Shown: piece by piece, positions 1 through 8,709 of the stretch
Numbering within the stretch: the stretch's first letter is position 1
How the letters are laid out: each line of letters opens with the position of its first letter
Origin: CAXMST01 sp963790085
GTDB lineage: Bacteria > Actinomycetota > Thermoleophilia > Solirubrobacterales > 70-9
DNA length: 64,000 nucleotides
Direction: 5' to 3'
NCBI GenBank assembly: GCA_963790085.1
Contig: CAWBNH010000006.1
Coordinates: 544,523-608,522, forward strand
Program-made: the position numbers and the translations under genes
The notes under the pieces: model-generated
What the model was told of the DNA's origin: nothing
Seen by the model: only the letters and a program-made list of their open reading frames with translations
Databases searched by the model: none

Positions 1-1425
1 CAGCTCGACAAGGTGCGCCGGGTGCGCGACAGCCTGCCGAAGCTGGAGCACGTGATCCTGATCGAGGGGGAGACCGACGACACGATCTCGATGGCTGAGC
101 TCTCGACCCGCGGCGAGCGGCGCGACGAGTCCGAGTGGGAGCAGCGCTACTCGTCGGTGACGACCGACGACATCGCGACCTTCATCTACACCTCGGGCAC
201 GACCGGCCCACCGAAGGGCTGCGTGATCAGCCACGGCAACTACCGCGAGATGCTGAGCATGACCCAGCGCGCGGCGGTGATCGAGGCGGGGCAGACGGTC
301 TACCTGTTTCTGCCGCTCGCGCACTCGTTCGCGTTGCTGATCCAACTCGCCAGCTTCGACGTCGGCGGCGTGATCGCCTACTGGGAGCGCGATCCGCTGA
401 AGATCATCCCCAACCTCTCCGAGGTGAACCCGCACTACTTCCCCTCGGTGCCACGGATCTTCGAGAAGATCTACACCGCGGTCACCTCCGACGTGGAGAA
501 GTCCGGCGGCGTCAAGAAGGTGATTTTCGACTGGGCCGTTCGGGTCGGCGCTCGCGTCCGGGAGCAGGAGCGGGCCGGCGAGAAGCCCGGCTTCCTCCTG
601 CAGAAGCAGTACGACCTGGCGGACAGGCTCGTCCTCTCGAAGATCCGGCTCGCGTTCGGCGCCAACATCAGCGAGTGCCTGACCGGAGCCGCGCCGATCA
701 ATCCGGACATCCTCCGCTTCTTCGACGCCGCGGGCGTGCTGATCCTCGAGGGCTACGGCATGACCGAGACCTCGACCGCCGCGACGATCTCCACGCCGGA
801 GGCGTTCAAGGTCGGCACCGTCGGACGGGCGCTCGACGCGTGCGAGATCAAGATCGCCGACGACGGTGAGGTGCTGATCAAGGGCCCGAACATCTTCCAG
901 GGCTACTACAAGAACGAGGAAGCGACGGCCGAGACGCTGGTCGACGGTTGGCTGCACACGGGTGACATCGGCGAGGTCGATTCCGAGGGCTTTCTGACGA
1001 TCACCGGCCGCAAGAAGGACATCATCATCACGGCGGGCGGAAAGAACATCACCCCCGCCAACCTCGAGGCCGAGATCAAGCAACACCCCCTGGTCAGTCA
1101 GTGCGTGGTGATCGGAGACCGGCGTCCGTATCTGGTGGCACTCGTGACCCTCGATCCCGAGGAGGCCGTCAAGCACGCGAAGGAGAGCGGGCTGCCGGAG
1201 GACCCCGAGGCGATCGCCGCAAACCCCGACGTGAAGGCCTCGATCATGGCTCACATCGACGGGATCAACGAGAAGTTCGCCCGCGTCGAGCAGGTCAAGA
1301 AGATCAAGATCCTGCCGCAGGACCTCTCACAGGAGGGGGGCGAGTTGACGCCGACGATGAAGGTCAAGCGCAACGTCGTGGCCGACAAGTACGCCGACGA
1401 GGTCGAAGCCCTCTACGAAGGCTGA
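1..1425 (+). CDS. Long-chain acyl-CoA synthetase (AMP-forming), 5' end cut by window edge
   Basis: Activates fatty acids to acyl-CoA through an acyl-adenylate (ANL superfamily, FadD15-like). The frame is open from base 1, so the N-terminus lies outside the window; about 474 codons remain of a family usually near 600. Visible motifs are the P-loop YTSGTTGPPKG, the A5 motif EGYGMTETS, the A7 motif WLHTGDIGEVD, the linker GRKKDIIITAGGKN, and a C-terminal Lys in TPTMKVKR that fits the adenylation lysine. It ends 55 bp before the antiporter gene. Family assignment is secure; the exact substrate chain length is not visible. Confidence 0.93.
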   Translation, partial: QLDKVRRVRDSLPKLEHVILIEGETDDTISMAELSTRGERRDESEWEQRYSSVTTDDIATFIYTSGTTGPPKGCVISHGNYREMLSMTQRAAVIEAGQTVYLFLPLAHSFALLIQLASFDVGGVIAYWERDPLKIIPNLSEVNPHYFPSVPRIFEKIYTAVTSDVEKSGGVKKVIFDWAVRVGARVREQERAGEKPGFLLQKQYDLADRLVLSKIRLAFGANISECLTGAAPINPDILRFFDAAGVLILEGYGMTETSTAATISTPEAFKVGTVGRALDACEIKIADDGEVLIKGPNIFQGYYKNEEATAETLVDGWLHTGDIGEVDSEGFLTITGRKKDIIITAGGKNITPANLEAEIKQHPLVSQCVVIGDRRPYLVALVTLDPEEAVKHAKESGLPEDPEAIAANPDVKASIMAHIDGINEKFARVEQVKKIKILPQDLSQEGGELTPTMKVKRNVVADKYADEVEALYEG

Positions 1426-1466
1426 GGCCGACCGCCACGGCCCGGTACCTGCGGGCCGTCTGACGG

Positions 1467-1472
1467 TACGCT
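1467..1472 (+). promoter_or_regulatory. Putative -10 box (TACGCT) of a leaderless antiporter transcript
   Basis: TACGCT lies 7 nt before the ATG at 1480, so transcription would begin at or next to the start codon. No convincing -35 is seen. The same arrangement recurs upstream of other genes in the window. Confidence 0.45.
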
Positions 1473-1479
1473 CGCCGGG

Positions 1480-3522
1480 ATGCCCCTCGGGGAGGTAGTG
1501 ATCGATGGAATCGCCGAGGTCGTTCTCGCGGTCTCGGTGCTGCTCGCGGTCGCCTCCCTGCTCGCGGTGCTCACCAGCGGCACCCGGGTGCCGCTGACCC
1601 TGCTGCTGGTGATCGTCGGCTTCACGGGCGGCGAGCTCGCCCGGGGGGCCGGCGTAGAGCTGCCGCTCGAGGGCGAGACCTTCCACGACGTGCTGCTGTT
1701 CGCGTTCCTGCCGGCACTGGTCTTCGAGGCAGCGCTCAGCCTTCCCGCCCGGGTGTTCATGAAGAACCTGATGCCGATCCTCGCGCTCGCGGTCGTCGCG
1801 CTCGCGATGGCGACGGTGCTGGTCGGGCTGATGGTCCACTTCGGCCTCGGTATCTCGCTGACCGCCGCACTGCTGTTCGGAGCCCTGATCTCGGCTACCG
1901 ACCCGGTTGCGGTCACGGCGACCTTCCGAGAGCTCGGCGTACCGAACCGCCTCCTGGTGCTCGTCGAGGGCGAGTCGCTGCTCAACGACGGGATCGCGAT
2001 CGTGCTGTTCAACATCCTGCTCGTCGCTGCGCTCGGGACCGAGCAGGTCGGCGTCGCCGAGGGCGTGCTCGAGTTCCTCTGGGTGTTCCTGGGTGGAGCT
2101 GCTCTCGGCGCGATCCTCGGTCTCGGCGTCGCCGAGCTCGCTGGTCGCCTCGGCCGGCTGCCGTCGACGGCGCTGACAGTCGCCCTCGCCTACGGAGCGT
2201 TCGCCGCCGGTGAGGAGATCCTCGGCTTCAGCGGAGTCATGGCGTCGGTCTCGGCCGGACTCGTGCTCGCCGCCTTCGCCCACACGCTGATCCCGAAGGC
2301 GGAGGTCGAGACCTGGCACACGTTCTGGGAGTCGTTCGCGTTCATCGCCAACGGCGTGCTCTTCCTGCTGATCGGGGTCGTGATCGACGCCGGGCTGATC
2401 GTCGACAACCTCGACGCGATCGCGATCGCGATCCTGGCGGTCGCGATCTCACGGCCGCTGGCGATACTCCCGGTGATGCCGCTGGTCACGCGGCTGACGC
2501 GGCTGCCGGAGATCAGCCGCCAGAACGAGCTGGTCCTCGTCTGGGGCGGGCTGCGCGGGGGCGTTGCCCTGGCGCTGGCACTCTCGATCCCAGATGCGCT
2601 CCCCGAGCAGGAGACCTTCGTGGCGATGACCGCGGCTGTCGTCGTCGCGAGCCTGCTGATCAACGCGACGACGATCGAGGCGCTCGTCCGCTATCTGGGA
2701 CTTCACAGGCCGGACCGGATCGGCCGCTTCGTTGCCGCCGCCGCTCGCTTCGACGGAGCGGCGTCGGCACGGGAGGAGCTGCACGAGATCGCGGCCAACT
2801 CGGAGATCGAGGCGCGCCTCCGGGAGGTCGAGCAGGCGGCCGCCGAGGAGATCGCGGCGCTGGGGATGACCGACGACGAGCACTACCAGGCGATGCTCCG
2901 GCGCGGGCTCGCCGTCGAGCGACGGACGCTGGAGGAGCTGATCGACGAAGGCCTCGTCCCTCAATGGCACGGCCGCGTCGCCCTCTACGCCCTCGAGGAC
3001 GTGATCGACGAGCTGCAGCTGGGGCGGGAGCCGCACCGCGGCCTGTTCGAGGTCCGCGGGCTGGGCCGGATCGTCTACGTGACGGCCCGTCGTATCCACG
3101 TCGGCAGGATGACAGCCGAGAAGTGGGTTGAGCTCGCCTTCCGGGACTCGAGCGCCCGGATCCGGGCAACCGGAGACGCGTCTGAGGCAATCGGCGTCCT
3201 CGCCCGCTGCTCCGCGGTGCCGGAGGCGGCGGTCGTCCGCGCCCGCGGTCGCTTCGATCGCTGGCAAGCCAAGTCGATCGAGGACCTGCACGGTCTGATC
3301 GCGAGGGCGGACCAGACGGCGGTGGCGAGCGCCGAGCGCCACTACGCCGCCGACCTCGGTCGGATCGCCTCCGAGCGGGAGCTCCGGCACCTCGCCGACC
3401 TCGGCTTGGTGAGCGCGGTGGCGGTCGAGCATGCCGCTGAGCAGGTAGCCGCCCACCTGGCCGCGTGCGAGCGAAGCCGCTACGCCGTCGCGATCGACGA
3501 GCAGGAGGACGTCGGCGCCTGA
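1480..3522 (+). CDS. Na+/H+ antiporter, CPA1 (NhaP) family, with long cytoplasmic C-terminal domain
   Basis: A 680-residue monovalent cation/proton antiporter. Residues about 5-410 hold roughly 12 hydrophobic segments. They contain the CPA1 core SATDPVAVTATFRELG and, after it, EGESLLNDG, which match the ion-binding region of NhaP and SOS1-type exchangers. Residues about 410-680 are soluble, charged and helical, and probably regulatory. The ATG at 1480 is preferred because a TACGCT box sits 7 nt upstream; an in-frame GTG at 1498 behind GGGGAGG is the alternative. It stands alone between the ligase and the copper cluster. Ion preference (Na+, K+ or Li+) cannot be read from sequence. Confidence 0.88.
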   Translation: MPLGEVVIDGIAEVVLAVSVLLAVASLLAVLTSGTRVPLTLLLVIVGFTGGELARGAGVELPLEGETFHDVLLFAFLPALVFEAALSLPARVFMKNLMPILALAVVALAMATVLVGLMVHFGLGISLTAALLFGALISATDPVAVTATFRELGVPNRLLVLVEGESLLNDGIAIVLFNILLVAALGTEQVGVAEGVLEFLWVFLGGAALGAILGLGVAELAGRLGRLPSTALTVALAYGAFAAGEEILGFSGVMASVSAGLVLAAFAHTLIPKAEVETWHTFWESFAFIANGVLFLLIGVVIDAGLIVDNLDAIAIAILAVAISRPLAILPVMPLVTRLTRLPEISRQNELVLVWGGLRGGVALALALSIPDALPEQETFVAMTAAVVVASLLINATTIEALVRYLGLHRPDRIGRFVAAAARFDGAASAREELHEIAANSEIEARLREVEQAAAEEIAALGMTDDEHYQAMLRRGLAVERRTLEELIDEGLVPQWHGRVALYALEDVIDELQLGREPHRGLFEVRGLGRIVYVTARRIHVGRMTAEKWVELAFRDSSARIRATGDASEAIGVLARCSAVPEAAVVRARGRFDRWQAKSIEDLHGLIARADQTAVASAERHYAADLGRIASERELRHLADLGLVSAVAVEHAAEQVAAHLAACERSRYAVAIDEQEDVGA

Positions 3523-3649
3523 GCGAGCTTCAGCCGGCACCGCAACTCCGACGTCCTGATAGGTTTCCAAGCCGTAGCTCGCCCAGGAGAGCGATCCAGC
3601 CGTCGGTCCCGCGGGGATCGGAAACGACAACGATCGAGGTTTGACTTAG

Positions 3650-4992
3650 ATGAAGAGGTTTCTGATCGTCGCTTGCTCAGTGCTCGCGGTCGCGGGATTG
3701 ACCGCAGCGCTGCCGGCCACCGCCGCAGCCAAGAAGAACAAGAAGACGCTCACCGTCTGCAAGTTCGGCTGTGACCAGAAGAAGATCCAGAAGGCGGTCG
3801 ACAAGCTGAAGGGCAAGAAGAACGCGACGGTCAAGGTCAAGCCCGGCACCTACAAGGAGGGCGTGATCGTCGAGGGCTCCAAGTACAACGGCCTGACGAT
3901 CAGGGGCACGAAGAAGAACGCGAAGAAGGTCGTGCTCGAGGGCAAGAACGCGAAGAACGAGAACGGTCTCGCGCAGAACGGGGTCGAGGTGATCGGCGCC
4001 AACAACGTGACCGTCAAGAACATGACCGCGCAGAACTACGCGACCAACGGGTTCTTCTACCACGACTGCAAGAACTACACGATGACCAACCTGCGGGCCA
4101 AGTTCAACCGCTCCTACGGCCTCTATGCGTTCGAGTGCAAGGGCGGCGAGATGAGCAAGTCGGAGGCCTGGGGCCACGGCGACTCCGGCTACTACGTCGG
4201 CGCCAGCCCGATCCAGAACAAGAACCCGAAGAAGAACGTCCTGAAGAAGCTGGAGGCGTACAAGAACGTGCTCGGCTTCTCCGGCACGAACGCCCACTAC
4301 GTGACGATCAAGGACTCCTACTTCTACAACAACGGAGCGGGGATCGTCCCGAACACGCTCGACGTCGAGCCCTACGAGCCGGCCGGCCAGGGCGTGATCA
4401 AGGACAACTACATCTTCTGGAACAACTTCAACTACTTCCTGCCGAACTCGCCCGTCGGCACGGTCGGCACCGGCGGCCTCGGCGAGGTCGGCGGCAATCC
4501 GATCAACTACCCGACCGGGGTCGGCGTGGTGCTGTTCGGCACCGACGACTGGGAGGTCAAGAACAACGAGATCTTCGGCAACTTCAAGTGGGGCTCCGCC
4601 GTGTTCTCGGATCCGTTCAACGACGGCGACGACGGCGTCGCCACGAACAACACGCTGAGGAACAACAAGAACGGTCGCGGTGGCACCGACACGAACGCGG
4701 TCGACTACTTCAGCGACGGGTCCGGGTCAACAACTGCTACTCCAACAACGTCAGCGCGACGCTGGACCCGAGCGAACCGGGCGGAGCGGTCTGGCCGACT
4801 CTACCCCGCGTGCCCGCCAACGGGCGGCAGCGGCACCAGCCCCGGCGACGTCGGTCAGCAGATCATCGACCTGCTCGGTTACGTGACCTCGAACCCGTTC
4901 GAGACGCAGCAGTGCTCGTGGACCGAGCACCCGCACCCGCCGTTCGAGGACTTCAAGCCGTACGAGCTGAGCCCGGCCCCGACTGCCCCTGA
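3650..4992 (+). pseudogene. Secreted right-handed beta-helix protein, copy 1, with three single-base frameshifts
   Basis: Paralogue of the intact gene at 7333-8709. An export signal (MKRFLIVACSVLAVAGLTAA, then an Ala-rich cleavage region) precedes a Lys-rich segment with TVCKFGC and KKIQKAVDKLKGKKN. Parallel beta-helix (pectin-lyase-like) coils rich in Asn/Gly/Val follow, including NNVTVKNMTAQNY and GDSGYYVGA. Alignment with copy 2 shows one base missing near 4728 (SDGSGS|NNCYSN), one extra near 4797 (VWP|LYPACP) and one missing near 4971. The restored product is about 447 residues ending PGPDCP at the TGA 4990-4992. All coils upstream are intact, so assembly error or very recent decay are both possible. 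No catalytic residues were identified. It lies 20 bp before a cupredoxin gene. Confidence 0.75.
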
Positions 4993-5012
4993 TCAGAACA
5001 AGGAGAGAAGCG

Positions 5013-5435
5013 ATGAGCAAGACAACGACGCGCGGGATGCTTGTGGCCCTGATCGCGGCGATCGCCCTGGTGGTCGTGGCCCCGATCGGCAACGCGGCCG
5101 GTCCCGGCCCGACGGCGGACATCGCCGGCAAGAGCAAGTGCAAGAAGTCGAAGAAGACGAAGAAGATCAAGGTCGGCGACGACTTCTTCGCGCCGTCGAA
5201 GACGAGTGTCAAGAAGTGCACGAAGGTGAAGTGGAAGTGGCTTCCCGAGAACCTGAACCCGCACAACGTGACCCTGACCAGCGGCCCGAAGAAGGTCAAG
5301 AAGAAGGACTTCAAGTCGGCGACCGGCTCGATCGGCGTCAAGTTCAACCGGACGCTGGAGAAGACCGGCAAGTACAAGTTCGTCTGCACGATCCACCGCA
5401 CGGTGATGACCCAGACGATCACGGTCAAGAAGTAG
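5013..5435 (+). CDS. Secreted cupredoxin (plastocyanin-like blue copper protein)
   Basis: A 140-residue exported protein. The signal segment MLVALIAAIALVVVAPIGNA is followed by a Lys-rich stretch and a small beta-barrel. Candidate type 1 copper ligands are His84 (NPHNV) and Cys125, His128 and Met132 in CTIHRTVM. Two further Cys (KCKK and KKCTK) could form a disulfide. AAGGAGA-type ribosome binding sequence precedes the ATG (aaggagagaagcgATG). It follows beta-helix copy 1 and comes 3 bp before the multicopper oxidase, so a shared transcript is likely. Probable role is electron or copper carrier outside the membrane; the partner is inferred from position only. Confidence 0.85.
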   Translation: MSKTTTRGMLVALIAAIALVVVAPIGNAAGPGPTADIAGKSKCKKSKKTKKIKVGDDFFAPSKTSVKKCTKVKWKWLPENLNPHNVTLTSGPKKVKKKDFKSATGSIGVKFNRTLEKTGKYKFVCTIHRTVMTQTITVKK

Positions 5436-5438
5436 CCG

Positions 5439-6482
5439 ATGGCCGGGCCCCCGGTGGATCGACGTCAGTTCCTCGCAGCCGGCGGCGGCGGGCTGCTGCT
5501 CTGCACGCTCGGCGGGCAGGAGATACGCAACGACCGCGAGGCCGACGTCGAGAGCCTCAGTCGCGAGATCGAGGTCCCGCCCAAGGTCAGGGCCGCCGGC
5601 GCCGGCGGGGCCGCGTCGGCGCCGGCGGTGTTCACCGCATCCGGCGGCAAGCGGCGCGAGTACTGGATCAAGGCCGAGCAACGGCGCTGGAACATCGTCC
5701 CCAAGGGACGCGACCAGATGCTCAGCAAGAAGGTCAAGGGGAAGACCAAGTTCAATGCCTTCGGCTACCGCGCCTACACTCCCGGCTTCGCCAGCCCGAT
5801 CGGCAAGGCGAAGATCCCGGGGCCGCTGATCGAGGCCGAGGTCGGCGACACGATCGTCGTCAACTTCCAGAACACGCTGAGCTCGCCGGTGACGATCCAC
5901 CCGCACGGAGTCCAGTACTCGATCGAGATGGACGGGGCCTACAAGGGCAAGTACACCGACCCCGGCGGCTTCGTCCAGCAGGGTGAGACCTATCAGTACG
6001 TCTGGGAGGCGACCCCAGAGACGGTCGGCGCCTGGTTCTACCACGACCACGGGCCGCTCGACCCGATCCCCATCTACAAGGGATTGTTCGGGCCGATCAT
6101 CGTCCGCGAGAAGGGCGCCACCCCGCCGGACAAGGAGTTCTTCGTCGCCTTCCACTCCTTCCAGCCCGTCGCCACCGGCCTCAACCAGCCGTTCTGGTGC
6201 ATGAACGGCCGCGCCTACACCGGCAACACCGAGAACCTCCGGGCCCGGGTCGGACAACGGGTCGCCTGGCACGTCTACGGCATCGACAACGAGTTCCACA
6301 CCTTCCACATCCACGGCCGCCGCTGGAACGACCGCGGCAAGATGGTCGACAACGTGACGCTCGGGCCCGGTGACACGGTCAGCGCCGAATACGTCGAGGA
6401 CAACCCGGGTCGCTGGCTCTACCACTGCCACGTGTTCAGCCATCTCCACCAGGGGATGACCGGGTGGTACATCGTCGAGTGA
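5439..6482 (+). CDS. Two-domain multicopper oxidase, Tat-type signal
   Basis: A 347-residue oxidase that would oxidise a substrate at a type 1 copper and reduce O2 at a trinuclear centre. The N-terminus has a twin-arginine motif (VDRRQFLAAGGGG), implying folded export. Copper motifs are HPHGV (His154, His156), YHDHG (His202, His204), HTFHIH (His287, His290, His292) and the C-terminal HCHVFSHLHQGM (His329-Cys330-His331, His335, Met340). Only the second domain has a Cys-type T1 site; the first has YHDH. Two domains with T1 only in the C-terminal one resembles small laccases (type B 2dMCO). It sits between two cupredoxin genes; its stop overlaps the next GTG. Substrate unknown. Confidence 0.9.
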   Translation: MAGPPVDRRQFLAAGGGGLLLCTLGGQEIRNDREADVESLSREIEVPPKVRAAGAGGAASAPAVFTASGGKRREYWIKAEQRRWNIVPKGRDQMLSKKVKGKTKFNAFGYRAYTPGFASPIGKAKIPGPLIEAEVGDTIVVNFQNTLSSPVTIHPHGVQYSIEMDGAYKGKYTDPGGFVQQGETYQYVWEATPETVGAWFYHDHGPLDPIPIYKGLFGPIIVREKGATPPDKEFFVAFHSFQPVATGLNQPFWCMNGRAYTGNTENLRARVGQRVAWHVYGIDNEFHTFHIHGRRWNDRGKMVDNVTLGPGDTVSAEYVEDNPGRWLYHCHVFSHLHQGMTGWYIVE

Positions 6483-7219
6483 GCCGGCTCGTCCGTGTCC
6501 TGCCGCTGCTCGCGGCGGGTGTGCTTCTGGTTCCCGCGGCGGCCTCCGCCGAGAACCGACGGATATCGATCAGCAACTACGCCTGGTCGGACCAGGACTT
6601 CACGATCGACCGCGGCGAGCACGTCAGCTGGTACTGGATCGGGCCCGACACGATGCACTCGATAACCGGCGACTCGCCCGATGCCAAGGGGATCGACTCA
6701 GACCCGCAGACCAATCAGCCCCAGCACAAGATCGGCGACACGTTCAGAGTCGACTTCGACAACCCTGGGACCTACAGCTTCCGCTGCAAGCTGCACTCGA
6801 CGGTGAACGGAACGGTGACCGTCTCCTCGACCCCGGGCGACCCGATCACCGAGCCGGACCCGATCCCCAGGAGCAAGGTCGATCTGGAGGCTCCGAACCT
6901 CCGCGACCTGCGCCTCGGCAGCACGACGGTGCGGCGCAAGGGGACGTCGATGAAGTACTCGATCAACGAGCGGGCCCGGATCGAGGTCGAGTACTTGCGG
7001 AGCAAGCGCCGGGGCGGCCGGCAGTTCGCCGGCTACGCTCGCTACAAGGGCGGCCACATCGGCGCCAACGGGCTGCGGTTCGGAATCAGGCGGACCAACT
7101 TCCCGGCGCGCCCGGGCCGCTACCTCGCCAAGGTCCGGGCGATCGACAAGGCGGCCAACGCCACGCGGCCGTTCAAGCTGCGATTCCGGATCGTTCGCGC
7201 CGGCAATCGCGCCGGCTGA
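6479..7219 (+). CDS. Secreted cupredoxin with extra C-terminal beta domain; axial Met apparently replaced
   Basis: A 246-residue exported protein. The GTG at 6479 is chosen because it overlaps the oxidase stop as GTGA and gives a clean signal peptide (LVRVLPLLAAGVLLVPAAASA). Residues about 25-120 form a cupredoxin with His in TMHSITG and the Cys/His loop CKLHSTVN (Cys103, His106). The position of the usual axial Met is Asn110, so copper affinity or potential may differ. Residues about 130-246 (LRDLRLGSTTVRRKG onward) look like an Ig-like domain of the sort seen in surface proteins, ending Arg-rich. The copper ligands are read by motif, not by structure. Confidence 0.78.
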   Translation: MSRLVRVLPLLAAGVLLVPAAASAENRRISISNYAWSDQDFTIDRGEHVSWYWIGPDTMHSITGDSPDAKGIDSDPQTNQPQHKIGDTFRVDFDNPGTYSFRCKLHSTVNGTVTVSSTPGDPITEPDPIPRSKVDLEAPNLRDLRLGSTTVRRKGTSMKYSINERARIEVEYLRSKRRGGRQFAGYARYKGGHIGANGLRFGIRRTNFPARPGRYLAKVRAIDKAANATRPFKLRFRIVRAGNRAG

Positions 7220-7332
7220 TCGGTGACGGCGCTCTTGAGCCGTCTGATACTTTTCGCCCGTTGCCCGGCAGCGCTGGGCAACGGAGCGCCGGCTCCGACG
7301 AGTCCGGCAGGGAGCCACCAGGAGAGGGAGAG

Positions 7333-8709
7333 ATGAAGAGGTTTCTGATCGTCGCCTGTTCAGTGTTCGCGGTCGCGGGATTGACCGTGGCGCTGCCGGC
7401 CGCCGCCGCAGCCAAGAAGAACAAGAAGACCTACACCGTCTGCAAGTTCGGCTGTAAGTACAAGAAGATCCAGAAGGCGGTCGACAAGGCGAAGGGCAAG
7501 AAGAACGCGACGATCAAGGTCAAGCCCGGCACCTACAGGGAGGGCGTGATCGTAGAGGGCCACAAGTACGACGGCCTGACGATCAAGGGCACGAAGAAGA
7601 ACGCGAAGAAGGTCGTGCTCGAGGGCAAGAACGCGAAGAGCCCGGCCGGGGTCGCCCAGAACGGGATCGAGGGGATCGACGTCAAGAACATGACGGTCAA
7701 GAACATGACCGTGCAGAACTACACGACGAACGGCGTCTTCTTCCGCGACTCGGACCCGAAGGTCGGCGGCAAGAACGACTGCAAGAACTACCTGATGAAG
7801 AATCTGATCGCGTCGTTCAACCGCTCCTACGGCCTGTTCGCGTTCGGCTGCGTCGGCGGCCGGATGACCGACTCGGTCGGTGTCGGCCACGGCGACTCGG
7901 CCTTCTACGTCGGCGCGACCCCGCCGCAGAAGAAGCCGAAGGAGACCGAGCTCGACCACCTCGAGGCCTACCTCAACATCCAGGGCTTCTCGGGCACCAA
8001 CTCTCGGTATCTCGACATCCACCACAGCGACTGGTACAACAACGGCATCGGGCTGACGCCGAACACGCTCGACTCCGAGCCGTTCGAGCCGAGCGAGGAA
8101 AACGTGATCCGGAAGAACAACATCTTCTGGAACAACCTCAACTACTACCTGCCGGATTCCCCGGTGAAGACGATCTCGAACGGGCTCGGCGAGGTCGGTG
8201 GGACGACGGTCAACTTCCCGACGGGCATCGGGGTCGTGGTCTACGGCTCCCAGGCTTGGACGGTCAAGAACAACAACATCTTCGGCAACTTCAAGTGGGG
8301 CACCGGCGCCTTCTCGGACGGCGGCATCATCAATGAGGGTGACGACGCGCTGAGCAAGGACAACATGTTCGTCAACAACAAGATGGGCCGGGGCGGATCG
8401 GACCTGAACGGGTACGACTTCTTCAGCGACGGCTCGGGGAGCGGCAACTGCTACTCGGGCAACAGCACCTCGACGTTCGACCCGAGTGGCACTGCGACGG
8501 ACGAGTTCCTGTACCCGACCTGCCCGGCGCCACCAACGTCGGGAACAGGGACCAGCACGGGCGACGGGACGCAGTTCGGCGAGGTGGTCGAGTACGTGCT
8601 GAGCGATCCGCCGGAGACCCAGCAGTGCTCTTGGAAGGAGCACCCGCACCCGAAGTACAAGAAGTACGAGCCCTACGAGGTGACGCCCGGCCCGGTCTGC
8701 CCCACGTGA
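7333..8709 (+). CDS. Secreted right-handed beta-helix protein, copy 2 (intact)
   Basis: A 458-residue secreted protein. The ATG at 7333 follows a strong purine-rich site (ggagagggagag) and gives the signal MKRFLIVACSVFAVAGLTVA, almost identical to copy 1 at both protein and DNA level over the first ~110 bp. A Lys-rich neck with two Cys (VCKFGC) is followed by parallel beta-helix coils (VKNMTVKNMTVQNYTTNG, FNRSYGLFAF, GDSAFYVGA) and a C-terminal region with Cys in GNCYSG, YPTCP, QQCSW and PVCPT, suggesting disulfides. The fold is shared with pectin lyases and with NosD of copper delivery, but no lyase active site is evident. It overlaps the following cupredoxin by GTGA. Confidence 0.82.
   Translation: MKRFLIVACSVFAVAGLTVALPAAAAAKKNKKTYTVCKFGCKYKKIQKAVDKAKGKKNATIKVKPGTYREGVIVEGHKYDGLTIKGTKKNAKKVVLEGKNAKSPAGVAQNGIEGIDVKNMTVKNMTVQNYTTNGVFFRDSDPKVGGKNDCKNYLMKNLIASFNRSYGLFAFGCVGGRMTDSVGVGHGDSAFYVGATPPQKKPKETELDHLEAYLNIQGFSGTNSRYLDIHHSDWYNNGIGLTPNTLDSEPFEPSEENVIRKNNIFWNNLNYYLPDSPVKTISNGLGEVGGTTVNFPTGIGVVVYGSQAWTVKNNNIFGNFKWGTGAFSDGGIINEGDDALSKDNMFVNNKMGRGGSDLNGYDFFSDGSGSGNCYSGNSTSTFDPSGTATDEFLYPTCPAPPTSGTGTSTGDGTQFGEVVEYVLSDPPETQQCSWKEHPHPKYKKYEPYEVTPGPVCPT

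Noticed and set aside
4953..6449. 498-codon open frame on - opposite the cupredoxin and oxidase
   Set aside because: Shadow of two genes with intact copper motifs.
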